A program made the position numbers and the translations under genes. This document shows, one piece after another, positions 23,734 to 31,890 of a stretch of DNA of 64,000 nt (its first letter is position 1; the number at the start of each line of letters is the position of its first letter). Origin of the DNA: Bacillota bacterium (GTDB lineage Bacteria; Bacillota; Clostridia; Lachnospirales; Anaerotignaceae); NCBI GenBank assembly GCA_019422105.1, contig JAHZDZ010000001.1:145751-209750 (forward strand). The letters run 5' to 3'. Under the pieces are notes generated by a model. It made no database searches. It was not told where the DNA came from and saw only the letters and a program-made list of their open reading frames with translations.

Positions 23734-23762
23734 ATTATATTACATTTAGCCGGGTGTGTCAA
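23734..23762 (-). promoter_or_regulatory. Consensus promoter of rplM-rpsI
   Basis: TTGACA (23762-23757), a 17-base spacer and TATAAT (23739-23734): both hexamers match the sigma-A consensus perfectly. Expected transcript start near 23727. Confidence 0.88.
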
Positions 23763-23798
23763 GGATATTTCTACCGAAAAATGAAAGTTTATCACATG

Positions 23799-24539
23799 TC
23801 AATACTCAATACTGATTAGCGTCAGCCCTTGGGGGGCCAATGTTTTTCCCGCCAAGCGCCTATCTCTTTTTTCAATGATGTCACTCACCTCATGAGGCTT
23901 TATTTTTCCGAGGCCGACATACACCAAAGTTCCCGCTATAATACGAACCATATTGTAGAGAAAGCCGTTGCCGCAGACTCTGATTTTAATAAAGCCATCC
24001 TCCTCCATTACGTCCAGTGAATAGATTGTCCGAACAGTTGAGCTGACATTACTGCCTGAAGCACAGAAGGCTTTAAAGTCATGCTCCCCGCAAAAAAGGG
24101 GACATGCCTTTCTCATATCCATTATATCCAGTTTTTCGTAAATAAATTCAGAAATGTTTCTATATATTGGATTACGGAAATCTGCATTGTAGATTTTATA
24201 CTCATAGGTCTTTCTTTTTGTATCAAATCTGCAATGAAAGGTATCTGGAACCTCCTCCGCCTTTGTCACTACAACATCCTCATTTAAAAAAGAGTTTAAA
24301 GCCAGCGGTATCCTTTCAGTCGGTATGGTTGTCTCCACATCAAACATAGCCCTTTGCCCCAGCGCATGAACCCCCGCATCCGTTCTGCTTGAACCGGTGC
24401 AGGATATTTCTTTTTTAAATAAGCGCCCAAGGCCCTCCTCTAAAGCGCCCTGCACCGTTTGTATTCCTTTATCCTTCTGTTTCTGCCAGCCGCTGTAATT
24501 TGTCCCATCATAGGAAACCGTCAGTAAAATACGCTTCAT
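23799..24539 (-). CDS. truA: tRNA pseudouridine(38-40) synthase TruA
   Basis: A 246-residue pseudouridine synthase that modifies positions 38-40 of the tRNA anticodon arm. The catalytic aspartate lies in GSSRTDAGVHALGQ near residue 50. The ATG at 24539 is used because AAGGGGATC precedes it; the longer upstream frame overlaps the racemase gene. It keeps its usual place between ecfT and rplM, but an Asp/Glu racemase gene has been inserted directly upstream (16-bp gap), so truA is probably cotranscribed with that gene. Confidence 0.95.
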   Translation of the reverse strand: MKRILLTVSYDGTNYSGWQKQKDKGIQTVQGALEEGLGRLFKKEISCTGSSRTDAGVHALGQRAMFDVETTIPTERIPLALNSFLNEDVVVTKAEEVPDTFHCRFDTKRKTYEYKIYNADFRNPIYRNISEFIYEKLDIMDMRKACPLFCGEHDFKAFCASGSNVSSTVRTIYSLDVMEEDGFIKIRVCGNGFLYNMVRIIAGTLVYVGLGKIKPHEVSDIIEKRDRRLAGKTLAPQGLTLISIEY

Positions 24540-24555
24540 CAAAGTGATCCCCTTT

Positions 24556-25257
24556 TCAAGCCTTATCTTTTTCCATTGCCATGTAGGCGGCACTTTGTGC
24601 ATGTATCAAGGCCGTGTCAAACAAGGGCAGATAAGTGTCCCTGTCATTTACAAGAAGCCCTATTTCCGTACAGCCAAGAATTGCACCCTGGGCGCCCTTA
24701 TCTCCAAGCTTCTCTATTATTTCAATAAATCGTTCCCGCGATTCCTCCTTGATAATACCCAGGCACAACTCCCGAAAAATAACATCATTGATATAATTTC
24801 TGTCCTTCTCCTCCGGAATCAATACCTCAATTCCCTTTTCAATCAGCTTTGCTTTGTAAAAATCCTGCTCCATCGTATATTTCGTGCCCAAAAGGGCTAC
24901 CTTATGTATCTTTATCTCCAACAGACTATCCGATGTAACATCTGCAATATGCAGCAGCGGAACAGAAACCGCCTCCTCCACCTGGCTTGATACCTTATGC
25001 ATCGTATTGGTACAAATCAGAATAAAATCAGCGCCGGCCTTTTCTAAAGCCCTGGCAGCTGCGGCCAGTATTTCACCGCTCTTTGCCCAATTTCCCTCTG
25101 ACTGGCATTTCTCTATCTCCTCAAAATCCACACTGTACAGTATGCATTTTGCAGAATGCAGGCCGCCCAGCTCTCTTTTCACTGTTTCATTGATAATCTG
25201 ATAATAGCTCACTGTGCTCTCCCAGCTCATGCCGCCTAAAAGTCCTATGGTTTTCAT
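24556..25257 (-). CDS. Aspartate/glutamate racemase family protein
   Basis: A 233-residue cofactor-independent racemase of the Asp/Glu/hydantoin family, YgeA-like. The N-terminus IGLLGGMSWEST is diagnostic, and the two catalytic cysteines are C82 in ICTNTMH and C196 in LGCTEIGLL, so it should be active. The likely substrate is aspartate or another amino acid; MurI function is less likely because the MGGMSW start belongs to the aspartate racemase group. ATG follows GGGGAGGCGC. It interrupts the conserved ecfT-truA order. A terminator-like hairpin lies only about 20 bp before its start codon, which may attenuate it. Confidence 0.9.
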   Translation of the reverse strand: MKTIGLLGGMSWESTVSYYQIINETVKRELGGLHSAKCILYSVDFEEIEKCQSEGNWAKSGEILAAAARALEKAGADFILICTNTMHKVSSQVEEAVSVPLLHIADVTSDSLLEIKIHKVALLGTKYTMEQDFYKAKLIEKGIEVLIPEEKDRNYINDVIFRELCLGIIKEESRERFIEIIEKLGDKGAQGAILGCTEIGLLVNDRDTYLPLFDTALIHAQSAAYMAMEKDKA

Positions 25258-25277
25258 AAAGCGCCTCCCCGTAAAGG

Positions 25278-25307
25278 AAAAAGTCTCAAAGAAGACTGAG
25301 ACTTTTT
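25278..25307. terminator. Terminator or attenuator just upstream of the racemase gene
   Basis: AAAAAGTCTCA-N8-TGAGACTTTTT is a perfect 11-bp stem with T-runs on both strands. It is placed between the end of the ecf region and the ribosome binding site of the racemase gene, so transcription of racemase-truA must start inside it or read through it. Confidence 0.75.
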
Positions 25308-25386
25308 CTGATGAATGATGATATCCTTCTATGTTACATTTTGTTGTTGCAGCAGATTTTACTCCTCTTAAGACAAAAGATTAGAA

Positions 25387-25584
25387 TTACTTTTTAGCCA
25401 AAATCTCTTGGAAACTTTGTCTACAGACCTCAGCTAGAGTTTCATCCCTGACCTGCGGGAAATTATGTTTGCCGCGGATATAACGCAAAATGTCTGTTAA
25501 AGCATACCGGCTCACATGGCTTTGTTTTTCCGATAAGTTCAGGTATGGTAAGCCTCGAGCACGCAGCGAAACGCCCCGCAGCAC
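25387..25584 (-). CDS. Small open reading frame of unknown nature (possibly a gene remnant)
   Basis: A 65-codon frame between ecfT and the racemase gene. The part from SRYALTDILRYIRGKHNF to the C-terminus EVCRQSFQEILAKK looks like helical protein, while the upstream part looks random. No ribosome binding site precedes the GTG at 25584 or the internal GTG starts. I do not recognise the sequence. It could be the tail of a gene lost when the racemase gene was inserted here, or a chance frame. It is listed so that the 370-bp gap is accounted for. Confidence 0.2.
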   Translation of the reverse strand: MLRGVSLRARGLPYLNLSEKQSHVSRYALTDILRYIRGKHNFPQVRDETLAEVCRQSFQEILAKK

Positions 25585-25623
25585 CGTCTGTAAAATTATA
25601 TAACGAGCCCATTTATTTTTTCT

Positions 25624-26433
25624 CTACACATTAAACAGAATCCTCAGCCCAACAATGATAATACAGTATATCGCAAGCACAGCAATGGCCTTGTAGTCCA
25701 GGCCCTTCAAAATCATCTGGTTCATTCTCGTCCTGTTTTCATCTCCATGATAGCATCTCGCCTCCATGGCCATGGCCAATTCCTCAGCTCTCCTGAAAGC
25801 AGAAATAAACAAGGGCACCAGAATGGGAATAAGGCTTTTCGCCTTTTGTATCAGTCCGCCGCAATCAAAATCAGCGCCTCTTGCCTGCTGCGCCTTCATA
25901 ATTTTATCTGTTTCATCCAACAGCGTCGGAATAAAGCGCAGCGCTATGGTCATCATCATGGCTATCTCGTGAGAAGGCACTCCAATTCTTTTCAACGGTT
26001 TCAAAAGGTATTCTATGCCGTCCGTTAGCTGGATAGGAGTGGTAGTCAACGTCAGTATGGAAGAACCGACAATAAGCATGATAAGCCTGATACACATTTT
26101 TACAGCCAAAAGGATACCCTCTATCGTAACTGTAAACCATCCAAAGCTTACCAGAACATGCTCTCCCTTTGTTGTAAACACATTAATAAAAACAGTAAAC
26201 AATATAATAACCATAATGCTCTTTAATCCCTTGAGCATAAATTTAACCGGAACCTTGGATACAGCAATCGTCAAGGCCAGCGCCAAAAACACAAAGCCAT
26301 AGCCAATGAAGCTGTTTACCAAAAAAAGTGATATAATATAGAGAAAAGTAGCGATTATTTTCAGCCTGGCGTCAACCTTATGTATCACAGATAACGCAGG
26401 ATAGTATTGTCCGATTGTGATGTCCCTTATCAT
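25624..26433 (-). CDS. ecfT: Energy-coupling factor transporter membrane protein EcfT
   Basis: A 269-residue membrane protein, the scaffold of ECF vitamin and metal transporters. It links two ATPases to exchangeable substrate-binding S components encoded elsewhere. Hydrophobic segments cover most of the N-terminal 130 residues and the C-terminus, and the two coupling motifs with Ala-Arg signatures are visible as QQARGADFD and AMEARCYHG. Its ATG overlaps the stop of ecfA2 in ATGA. It is the third gene of the conserved ecfA1-ecfA2-ecfT set after rplQ. Confidence 0.95.
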   Translation of the reverse strand: MIRDITIGQYYPALSVIHKVDARLKIIATFLYIISLFLVNSFIGYGFVFLALALTIAVSKVPVKFMLKGLKSIMVIILFTVFINVFTTKGEHVLVSFGWFTVTIEGILLAVKMCIRLIMLIVGSSILTLTTTPIQLTDGIEYLLKPLKRIGVPSHEIAMMMTIALRFIPTLLDETDKIMKAQQARGADFDCGGLIQKAKSLIPILVPLFISAFRRAEELAMAMEARCYHGDENRTRMNQMILKGLDYKAIAVLAIYCIIIVGLRILFNV

Positions 26434-27287
26434 GCTTTCACCTGCTTTACAAAGTCGTAGAGTATTTTTGTTGCTTCCTCCACCGTATAAACGTCCGTAG
26501 GCACATCATACCCCTTTTCCCTGAGCCTTGCAAAAACATAGCTGATCTGAGGCGCAGCCAGACCAATCTGCTCCAGCTCATTTCCGTGGGAAAATACCTC
26601 CTTGGGCGTACCCGTTAAAGCCACCTTACCGCGGTACATGACAATAATCCTGTCAACCAGCTTTGCCACATCCTCCATACTGTGAGATACCAATATAACA
26701 GTAATGCCGAGGGTCTTGTGCATCTTTTTTATCGCATCCAAAATCTCATCTCGTCCCCGGGGGTCAAGGCCCGCCGTGGGCTCGTCCAATACCAGCACCT
26801 CCGGCTTCATAGCAAGTACGCCCGCTATGGCTACTCTTCGTTTTTGGCCGCCCGAAAGCTCAAAGGGAGATTTTTCATATACCTCTTCCTTTAATCCTAC
26901 CGTCTGCAAAGCCTCTTTGACCCGCACATCAATTTCCTCCGCGGAAAGACCAAGATTCCCCGGACCATAAGCGACATCCTTATAGACAGTCATCTCAAAA
27001 AGCTGATGCTCCGGATATTGAAATACCAGTCCTACCCTCTGTCGCACCGTTTTCAGCTTCGATTTATCCGCATGGATATTTTCTCCATCCAAAAGAATTT
27101 CTCCGCTCACAGGCGCAATAAGGGCATTCAAATGCTGTATTAAAGTAGATTTGCCAGAGCCTGTGTGTCCGATAAGCCCTATAAATTCTCCCGTTTGTAT
27201 TTCCAGATTGATATCGTCCAGCGCCTTCTTCTCAAAAGCCGTTCCTTCATTATATATATAAGTTAAATGGTTGATTTTAATTGACAT
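26430..27287 (-). CDS. ecfA2: Energy-coupling factor transporter ATPase EcfA2
   Basis: A 285-residue ABC ATPase. Walker A is GHTGSGKST near residues 41-49, the signature is LSGGQKRRVAIAG, and Walker B is VLVLDEPTAGLDP with the catalytic Glu. The start IKINHLTYIYNEGT AFEKKAL is typical of EcfA2, and the coupling helix region follows. It pairs with EcfA1 as a heterodimer on EcfT at the inner face of the membrane. Its first 25 bases overlap the 3' end of ecfA1, implying translational coupling. Confidence 0.95.
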   Translation of the reverse strand: MSIKINHLTYIYNEGTAFEKKALDDINLEIQTGEFIGLIGHTGSGKSTLIQHLNALIAPVSGEILLDGENIHADKSKLKTVRQRVGLVFQYPEHQLFEMTVYKDVAYGPGNLGLSAEEIDVRVKEALQTVGLKEEVYEKSPFELSGGQKRRVAIAGVLAMKPEVLVLDEPTAGLDPRGRDEILDAIKKMHKTLGITVILVSHSMEDVAKLVDRIIVMYRGKVALTGTPKEVFSHGNELEQIGLAAPQISYVFARLREKGYDVPTDVYTVEEATKILYDFVKQVKA

Positions 27288-28138
27288 ATCGCACCTACCA
27301 TTTCCTCTATTGTCAAAATATCTTTCGGGATATCTATCCCCTTTTGCCTTAGGTGATATGCCACCTCAGTAACCTGAGGAACATCCAGTCCATAGCCCTT
27401 CAGCTTTTCCACCTGGGAAAAGATTTCCTTCGGCGTACCCTCCATGACCACAACACCGTCGTCTATGACAAAAACCTTATCAGCCAGCACAGCCTCATCC
27501 ATATAATGAGTAATCAGGACTGTGGTAATCCCTTCCTCCTCATTCAGCTTTTTAACAGTATGGATAACGTCCTTCCTTCCCACTGGGTCAAGCATGGCCG
27601 TCGGCTCATCCAAAACAATACATTTCGGCTTCATGGCAAGGACGCCTGCTATGGCAATCCTCTGCTTTTGTCCGCCGGAAAGCTTGCTGGGCGAGTGTCT
27701 TTTATACTCTGCCATTTTAACCTTATCCAAAACCTCGTCTACCCGCCTGCGAATTTCCTTTGGTTCAACCCCAAGGTTCTCGGGGCCGAAAGCCACATCC
27801 TCCTCCACAATAGTCGCAACTATCTGGTTATCCGGATTTTGAAATACCATGCCCGCGCTTTGCCTGATGTCCCATACAAACTCTTCCTTTTGGGTGTCAT
27901 AGCCGTTTATCCAAAGAGTCCCCTTTGTGGGCGTTAAAAGGGCATTGATATGCTTTGCAAAGGTTGATTTACCGGAACCGTTGTGTCCCAGCACCGCAAC
28001 AAAGCTGCCCTCCTCAATTTCAATCGCGACATCCTTCAATGCCGTGAACCTTTCCTCCTTTGACCCATTGTCCGTTTCATAGGTTCTGATATATTCATAG
28101 GTCAAATCTTCCGCTTTTACCATCTTCAAGTCGTTCAC
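27263..28138 (-). CDS. ecfA1: Energy-coupling factor transporter ATPase EcfA1
   Basis: A 291-residue ABC ATPase with Walker A GHNGSGKST, signature LSGGQKQRIAIAG and Walker B CIVLDEPTAMLDP. It is first in the ecfA1-ecfA2-ecfT operon and energises vitamin uptake with EcfA2. The GTG at 28138 is taken as start, but its ribosome binding site (TTAGGCGG) is almost adjacent, so the ATG at 28123 is also possible. A separate promoter sits about 50 bp upstream, needed because a plus-strand CLC gene now splits this set from rplQ. Confidence 0.95.
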   Translation of the reverse strand: MNDLKMVKAEDLTYEYIRTYETDNGSKEERFTALKDVAIEIEEGSFVAVLGHNGSGKSTFAKHINALLTPTKGTLWINGYDTQKEEFVWDIRQSAGMVFQNPDNQIVATIVEEDVAFGPENLGVEPKEIRRRVDEVLDKVKMAEYKRHSPSKLSGGQKQRIAIAGVLAMKPKCIVLDEPTAMLDPVGRKDVIHTVKKLNEEEGITTVLITHYMDEAVLADKVFVIDDGVVVMEGTPKEIFSQVEKLKGYGLDVPQVTEVAYHLRQKGIDIPKDILTIEEMVGAICQLKSTI

Positions 28139-28188
28139 CGCCTAATAAAGCCATTAGTCTGCTGCCTTCTGGGCTTACAGCTAGTGTC

Positions 28189-28217
28189 ATAATAAATTAT
28201 TATACTGCAATTGTCAA
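28189..28217 (-). promoter_or_regulatory. Promoter of ecfA1-ecfA2-ecfT
   Basis: TTGACA (28217-28212), a 17-base spacer and TATTAT (28194-28189), about 50 bp before the ecfA1 start. Confidence 0.8.
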
Positions 28218-28414
28218 TAATAAACCAGAAATACAGACATTTGACAAAAGCATCTGAAAATTGCTTGCTTTTTTGTATATCCAAAGCATTAGCACACTAT
28301 TTTTTTCCGGACTTTATTTTATCATTTCGCAGGGCAATATTCAGAAATTATTTTGTTAAAAATTAAATAATTTTGATTCATTTTGCGGAAATTAATGAAA
28401 ATGCAGATGGAATG

Positions 28415-28423
28415 TGGTATACT
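28415..28423 (+). promoter_or_regulatory. Extended -10 promoter of the CLC channel gene
   Basis: TGGTATACT gives a TG-N-TATACT extended -10 box about 35 bp before the TTG start at 28457. The -35 region (ATGAAA) is poor, which is usual for extended -10 promoters. Confidence 0.55.
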
Positions 28424-28456
28424 GTATTTATTAAAATGTTAGAGGTGACCTATGTT

Positions 28457-29713
28457 TTGGAGGATTTAAGAAATCATTTAAAAAGTAATTTAAAGATACT
28501 GCCTATACTGCTTCGCTGGCTTGCAATCGCCGTTTTTCTGGGGCTTTTTATTGGGGCGGTAGGCACTGTATTCCATCTTGGCATCGAAAAAGCGACAGAA
28601 CTGAGAATACGTAATCCCTGGCTATTATATATCCTGCCTTTTGGTGGAGTCATTATCGCGTTTATCTATAAAATATCAGGCTTGGAAAAGGATCGGGGTA
28701 CAAACGGCGTTTTAAGCGCAGTACGGGAAAACACTGATTTATCCGGCAAAATTGCACCATCCATCTTTTTTGGCACTATTGTAACGCATCTCTTCGGCGG
28801 TTCCTCCGGACGTGAGGGAGCGGCCCTTCAAATCGGCGGCAGCATTGGTTCCCTTTTAGGAAGACTTCTAAAACTGGATGAAAAAGATGCAAGAATCATA
28901 ACCATGTGCGGCATGAGCGCCGCTTTCTCCGCTCTTTTCGGCACCCCCATTACCTCCGTTATATTTTCCATGGAGGTCATCAGCGTGGGAATCATGCACT
29001 ACTCTGCTATTGTTCCCTGTGTCATTTCAGCACTGGTCGGTACCGGTGTAGCCAGTCACTTTGGAATTGCACCAACACATTTTATCGTTTATGGCATTCC
29101 AACTCTTAATTTCGCAACCGGATGCCGTGTTCTTATTTTAGGTATTTTATGTGCTACTGTAAGTGTGCTTTTTTGCTGGGCACTGAATAAATCCGGCCAG
29201 CTTTACGCATCAAAAATAAAAAATTCCCTGGTACGCGCCTTTGCAGGCGGTATATTGGTTATCCTCATCACACTGCTTTTTGGCACTCGTGATTATAACG
29301 GAGCGGGCATGGATGTTATCGCTAGAGCACTCTCGGGTACGGCCAGACCGGAAGCATTTTTGCTGAAAATGCTTTTGACTGCCGTCACATTGGGTGCAGG
29401 CTTTAAAGGCGGAGAAATCGTTCCGAGCTTCTTTGTCGGCGCTACCTTTGGTAATGTTGTCGGCAGTCTTATAGGTCTTGACCCTTCCTTTGCCGCGGCA
29501 ATTGGCCTCTTAGCTGTATTTTGCGGCGTGACCAACTGTCCAATCACCTCCCTTATGCTGAGCATAGAAATGTTTGGCATGGACGGTCTGGTATTTTATG
29601 CCATAGCCTGCGCAGTAAGCTATATGCTTTCCGGTCATTTCGGCTTATATAAAGAACAAAAAATTATGTATTCCAAGATAAGACCTGAATTTATTGATAC
29701 AAAAGCGATGTAG
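28457..29713 (+). CDS. CLC-family anion channel or antiporter
   Basis: A 418-residue membrane protein of the voltage-gated chloride channel fold, with about ten or more helices. The TTG at 28457 is chosen as start because GAGGTGA lies 8 nt upstream; longer frames exist but lack a site. The gating-glutamate motif reads GREGAA (118-123) instead of GREGP, and the first ion-binding motif GSGIP is replaced by GTNGV (81-85); GGEIVPSFFVGATFG corresponds to the GxFxP loop. These departures resemble non-canonical CLC groups, including fluoride exporters, so the transported ion is uncertain. It is on the opposite strand to its neighbours, splits rplQ from ecfA1, and has its own promoter and terminator. 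Confidence 0.85.
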   Translation: MEDLRNHLKSNLKILPILLRWLAIAVFLGLFIGAVGTVFHLGIEKATELRIRNPWLLYILPFGGVIIAFIYKISGLEKDRGTNGVLSAVRENTDLSGKIAPSIFFGTIVTHLFGGSSGREGAALQIGGSIGSLLGRLLKLDEKDARIITMCGMSAAFSALFGTPITSVIFSMEVISVGIMHYSAIVPCVISALVGTGVASHFGIAPTHFIVYGIPTLNFATGCRVLILGILCATVSVLFCWALNKSGQLYASKIKNSLVRAFAGGILVILITLLFGTRDYNGAGMDVIARALSGTARPEAFLLKMLLTAVTLGAGFKGGEIVPSFFVGATFGNVVGSLIGLDPSFAAAIGLLAVFCGVTNCPITSLMLSIEMFGMDGLVFYAIACAVSYMLSGHFGLYKEQKIMYSKIRPEFIDTKAM

Positions 29714-29733
29714 CATATTGTCCATATAAAAAG

Positions 29734-29763
29734 AAAAAGCCCGATGAAATAATCGGGCTTTTT
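29734..29763 (+). terminator. Terminator of the CLC gene
   Basis: AAAAAGCCCGAT-N6-ATCGGGCTTTTT is a perfect 12-bp stem with a T-run, 21 bp after the stop codon. Confidence 0.88.
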
Positions 29764-29879
29764 ATATTATAAAAAGGGTATTGCGCTATAGAAGAATGCT
29801 GATGAAGTGTACGGCCAATCCTAATGCGCTTTGGTTATCTCCAGCGTAAAAGGAACATGATTTAAAAACTATGTTTTCA

Positions 29880-30150
29880 AAAAGTTCTTTTGGAGGCTTT
29901 GCTTCAAAACCCTGCAAGGAGTTCACCCTTGACTCAGGCGGAAAATTTCATTTTTCACGGATGTAAACCCAAATATCTAAAAGTCAGACCAACTCACTGG
30001 ACTGCATTTTTCAGATCATATTCTTTTGGCACTTTTCTTGAAGAAAAGTCCATAGAAAATAGAGATAATGATTAATTAGACAATAACAAAACCCATCGTT
30101 TTCTAATCCGTACCGTTTTCCATATAAAAACTTTATATCATTCCTACTCT
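29880..30150. repeat. Degenerate hairpin-type intergenic repeat between the CLC gene and rplQ
   Basis: No gene is visible from 29764 to 30199. The stretch includes GGAGGCTTTGCTTC, GCAAGGAGTTCACCCTTGA and ACTTTTCTTGAAGAAAAGT. The first two are degraded relatives of the hairpins at 38593-38631 in the spc operon. It looks like an old copy of the same intergenic repeat family. Confidence 0.4.
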
Positions 30151-30199
30151 TTCATCTTTTTCCGCTCTTCCATTCCACTGAGTACAATTTTTTTCCACA

Positions 30200-30236
30200 A
30201 AAAAACCTGTGAATCCACTTGGAATCCACAGGTTTT
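30200..30236 (-). terminator. Terminator of the S10-spc-alpha operon after rplQ
   Basis: On the minus strand AAACCTGTG and CACAGGTTT pair across a loop and are followed by TTTTTTT. It starts 10 bp after the rplQ stop and ends the long ribosomal protein transcription unit. Confidence 0.85.
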
Positions 30237-30245
30237 GCCTTATTA

Positions 30246-30788
30246 TTAAACAAGTTCAATAATAACTTCAGGTGCACCGTCGCCTTTACGAGGTCCAATT
30301 TTGATGATACGTGTGTAACCGCCCTTACGGTCAGCATATTTTGGCGCAATTTCGTCAAAAAGCTTTGCACACATATCTACCTCTTTGGAAAGGCTTCTTT
30401 TCTTTTTGCCGTCTTTCGGAACTTCTGTAACAGGGTAAAGAATGCTCAACAACTGCCTTCTGGCATTTAATCTGGAAGGGTTGTCTTTTTTGATTGTTTT
30501 CTTTACTTCATCAAATACAGTAACCTTTTTGCCGTTTACTGTCTCTTTGACACGGTTGCCGTTTGCGTCCTTCTTTGCAACCTTAGCTGTTACTTCAACC
30601 TCTGTAAAGTTGTCTTTCTCCTTTACTGCAAGAGTAATCATCTTTTCAGCGATTCTTCTGATTTCTTTTGCCCTTGTCTCGGTTGTTTTAATTTTTCCGT
30701 GATACAACAGGTTTGTAACCTGGTTTCTCAGCATAGCCTTTCTCTGCGGCGCTGTGCGTCCAAGTTTTCTATATCCTGATCCAGTCAT
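30246..30788 (-). CDS. rplQ: 50S ribosomal protein L17 with an internal extension
   Basis: A 180-residue L17, whereas typical bacterial L17 has about 115-130. The core is clear: MTGSGYRKLGRTAPQRKAML at the start, LNARRQLLSILYP in the middle and YADRKGGYTRIIKIGPRKGD at the end. The extra length is a lysine- and valine-rich insert at about residues 60-105 plus a short Lys-rich segment at about 124-134. The ATG at 30788 follows AAGGAGGATTCTC. It is the last gene of the operon, after rpoA. Confidence 0.96.
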   Translation of the reverse strand: MTGSGYRKLGRTAPQRKAMLRNQVTNLLYHGKIKTTETRAKEIRRIAEKMITLAVKEKDNFTEVEVTAKVAKKDANGNRVKETVNGKKVTVFDEVKKTIKKDNPSRLNARRQLLSILYPVTEVPKDGKKKRSLSKEVDMCAKLFDEIAPKYADRKGGYTRIIKIGPRKGDGAPEVIIELV

Positions 30789-30880
30789 TGAGAATCCTCC
30801 TTGTCTCAACTGCAAGGTTTACCCCAGGGCAGCTACACTTCGGGTTTATACCGCCCTGCAACCATGCATAATAATAGTAA

Positions 30881-31840
30881 CTATTCGTCACTTGGCCTTA
30901 AGGCAAGACCAAGCTCCGCCATTTTATTCAATACTTCCTCCAGAGACTTGCGTCCAAGGTTACGCACCTTCATCATTTCCTCTTCCGTCTTGTTAGCCAA
31001 GTCTTCTACAGTATTGATGCCGGCACGTTTCAGGCAGTTGTAGGAACGTACAGAAAGATCCAGCTCCTCGATACTCATCTCAAGAACCTTTTCCTTCTTG
31101 CCCTCCTCTTTTTCCACCATGATTTCCGCATTTCTTGCGTTGTCAGATAAATCAATAAACAGGTTTAAGTGTTCGTTTAATATTTTAGCACCATAACTAA
31201 CTGCATCATCAGGGGCAATAGTACCATTTGTCCAAACCTCTAATGTTAATTTGTCATAGTCAGTAATCTGACCGACTCTGGTGTTTTCAACAAGGAAATT
31301 AACGCGGCGCACAGGGGTAAATATAGAGTCGACAGGAAGCATGCCGATTGGCTGATCTTCCTTTTTATTCTTGTCTGCTCCCACATAACCTCTGCCTTTA
31401 TTGATGGTTATTTCCATATAAAGCTTGCTGTTTGGGCCGCCGCTCAAAGTAGCAATGTGATGATCGGGATTTAATATCTCAATATCACTGTCCGCCTTGA
31501 TATCGCTGCCCTTTACCTCGCCTTCACCCTCCATGTCTATGTAAGCCACTTTAGGTTCATTTCCTTCGCTTGTATTTTTGATAGCCAAGCCTTTCAGATT
31601 CAGTATAATTTCAGTAACGTCTTCCTTTACACCTGAAATTGTACTGAACTCGTGAAGCACACCATCAATTTTAACATTGCTTACAGCAGCACCCGGCAAG
31701 GAAGAAAGCAATATTCTTCTCAATGAGTTTCCCAGTGTCGTACCGTAACCCCTTTCCAGGGGCTCAACAACAAAACGTCCATACGTCCCGTCCTGCGCCA
31801 TCTCTGCAATTTCAATACGAGGTTTCTCAAACTCTAACAC
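30881..31840 (-). CDS. rpoA: DNA-directed RNA polymerase subunit alpha
   Basis: A 319-residue alpha subunit. The N-terminal assembly domain has RFVVEPLERGYGTTLGNSLRR at about 21-41. The C-terminal domain, which contacts UP elements and activators, has LDLSVRSYNCLKRAGINTVEDL and GRKSLEEV. The GTG at 31840 lies 9 nt after GGGAGG. It is between rpsD and rplQ, the standard alpha-operon position. Confidence 0.98.
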   Translation of the reverse strand: MLEFEKPRIEIAEMAQDGTYGRFVVEPLERGYGTTLGNSLRRILLSSLPGAAVSNVKIDGVLHEFSTISGVKEDVTEIILNLKGLAIKNTSEGNEPKVAYIDMEGEGEVKGSDIKADSDIEILNPDHHIATLSGGPNSKLYMEITINKGRGYVGADKNKKEDQPIGMLPVDSIFTPVRRVNFLVENTRVGQITDYDKLTLEVWTNGTIAPDDAVSYGAKILNEHLNLFIDLSDNARNAEIMVEKEEGKKEKVLEMSIEELDLSVRSYNCLKRAGINTVEDLANKTEEEMMKVRNLGRKSLEEVLNKMAELGLALRPSDE

Positions 31841-31890
31841 TCATTCAAACCTCCCTTGTGGATTCCTGTTTTAAACAGTTTTAAAAATTA

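Noticed and set aside
28140..28456. A fluoride riboswitch upstream of the CLC gene
   Set aside because: I searched for the conserved crcB-type pairing and loop sequences and did not see them.
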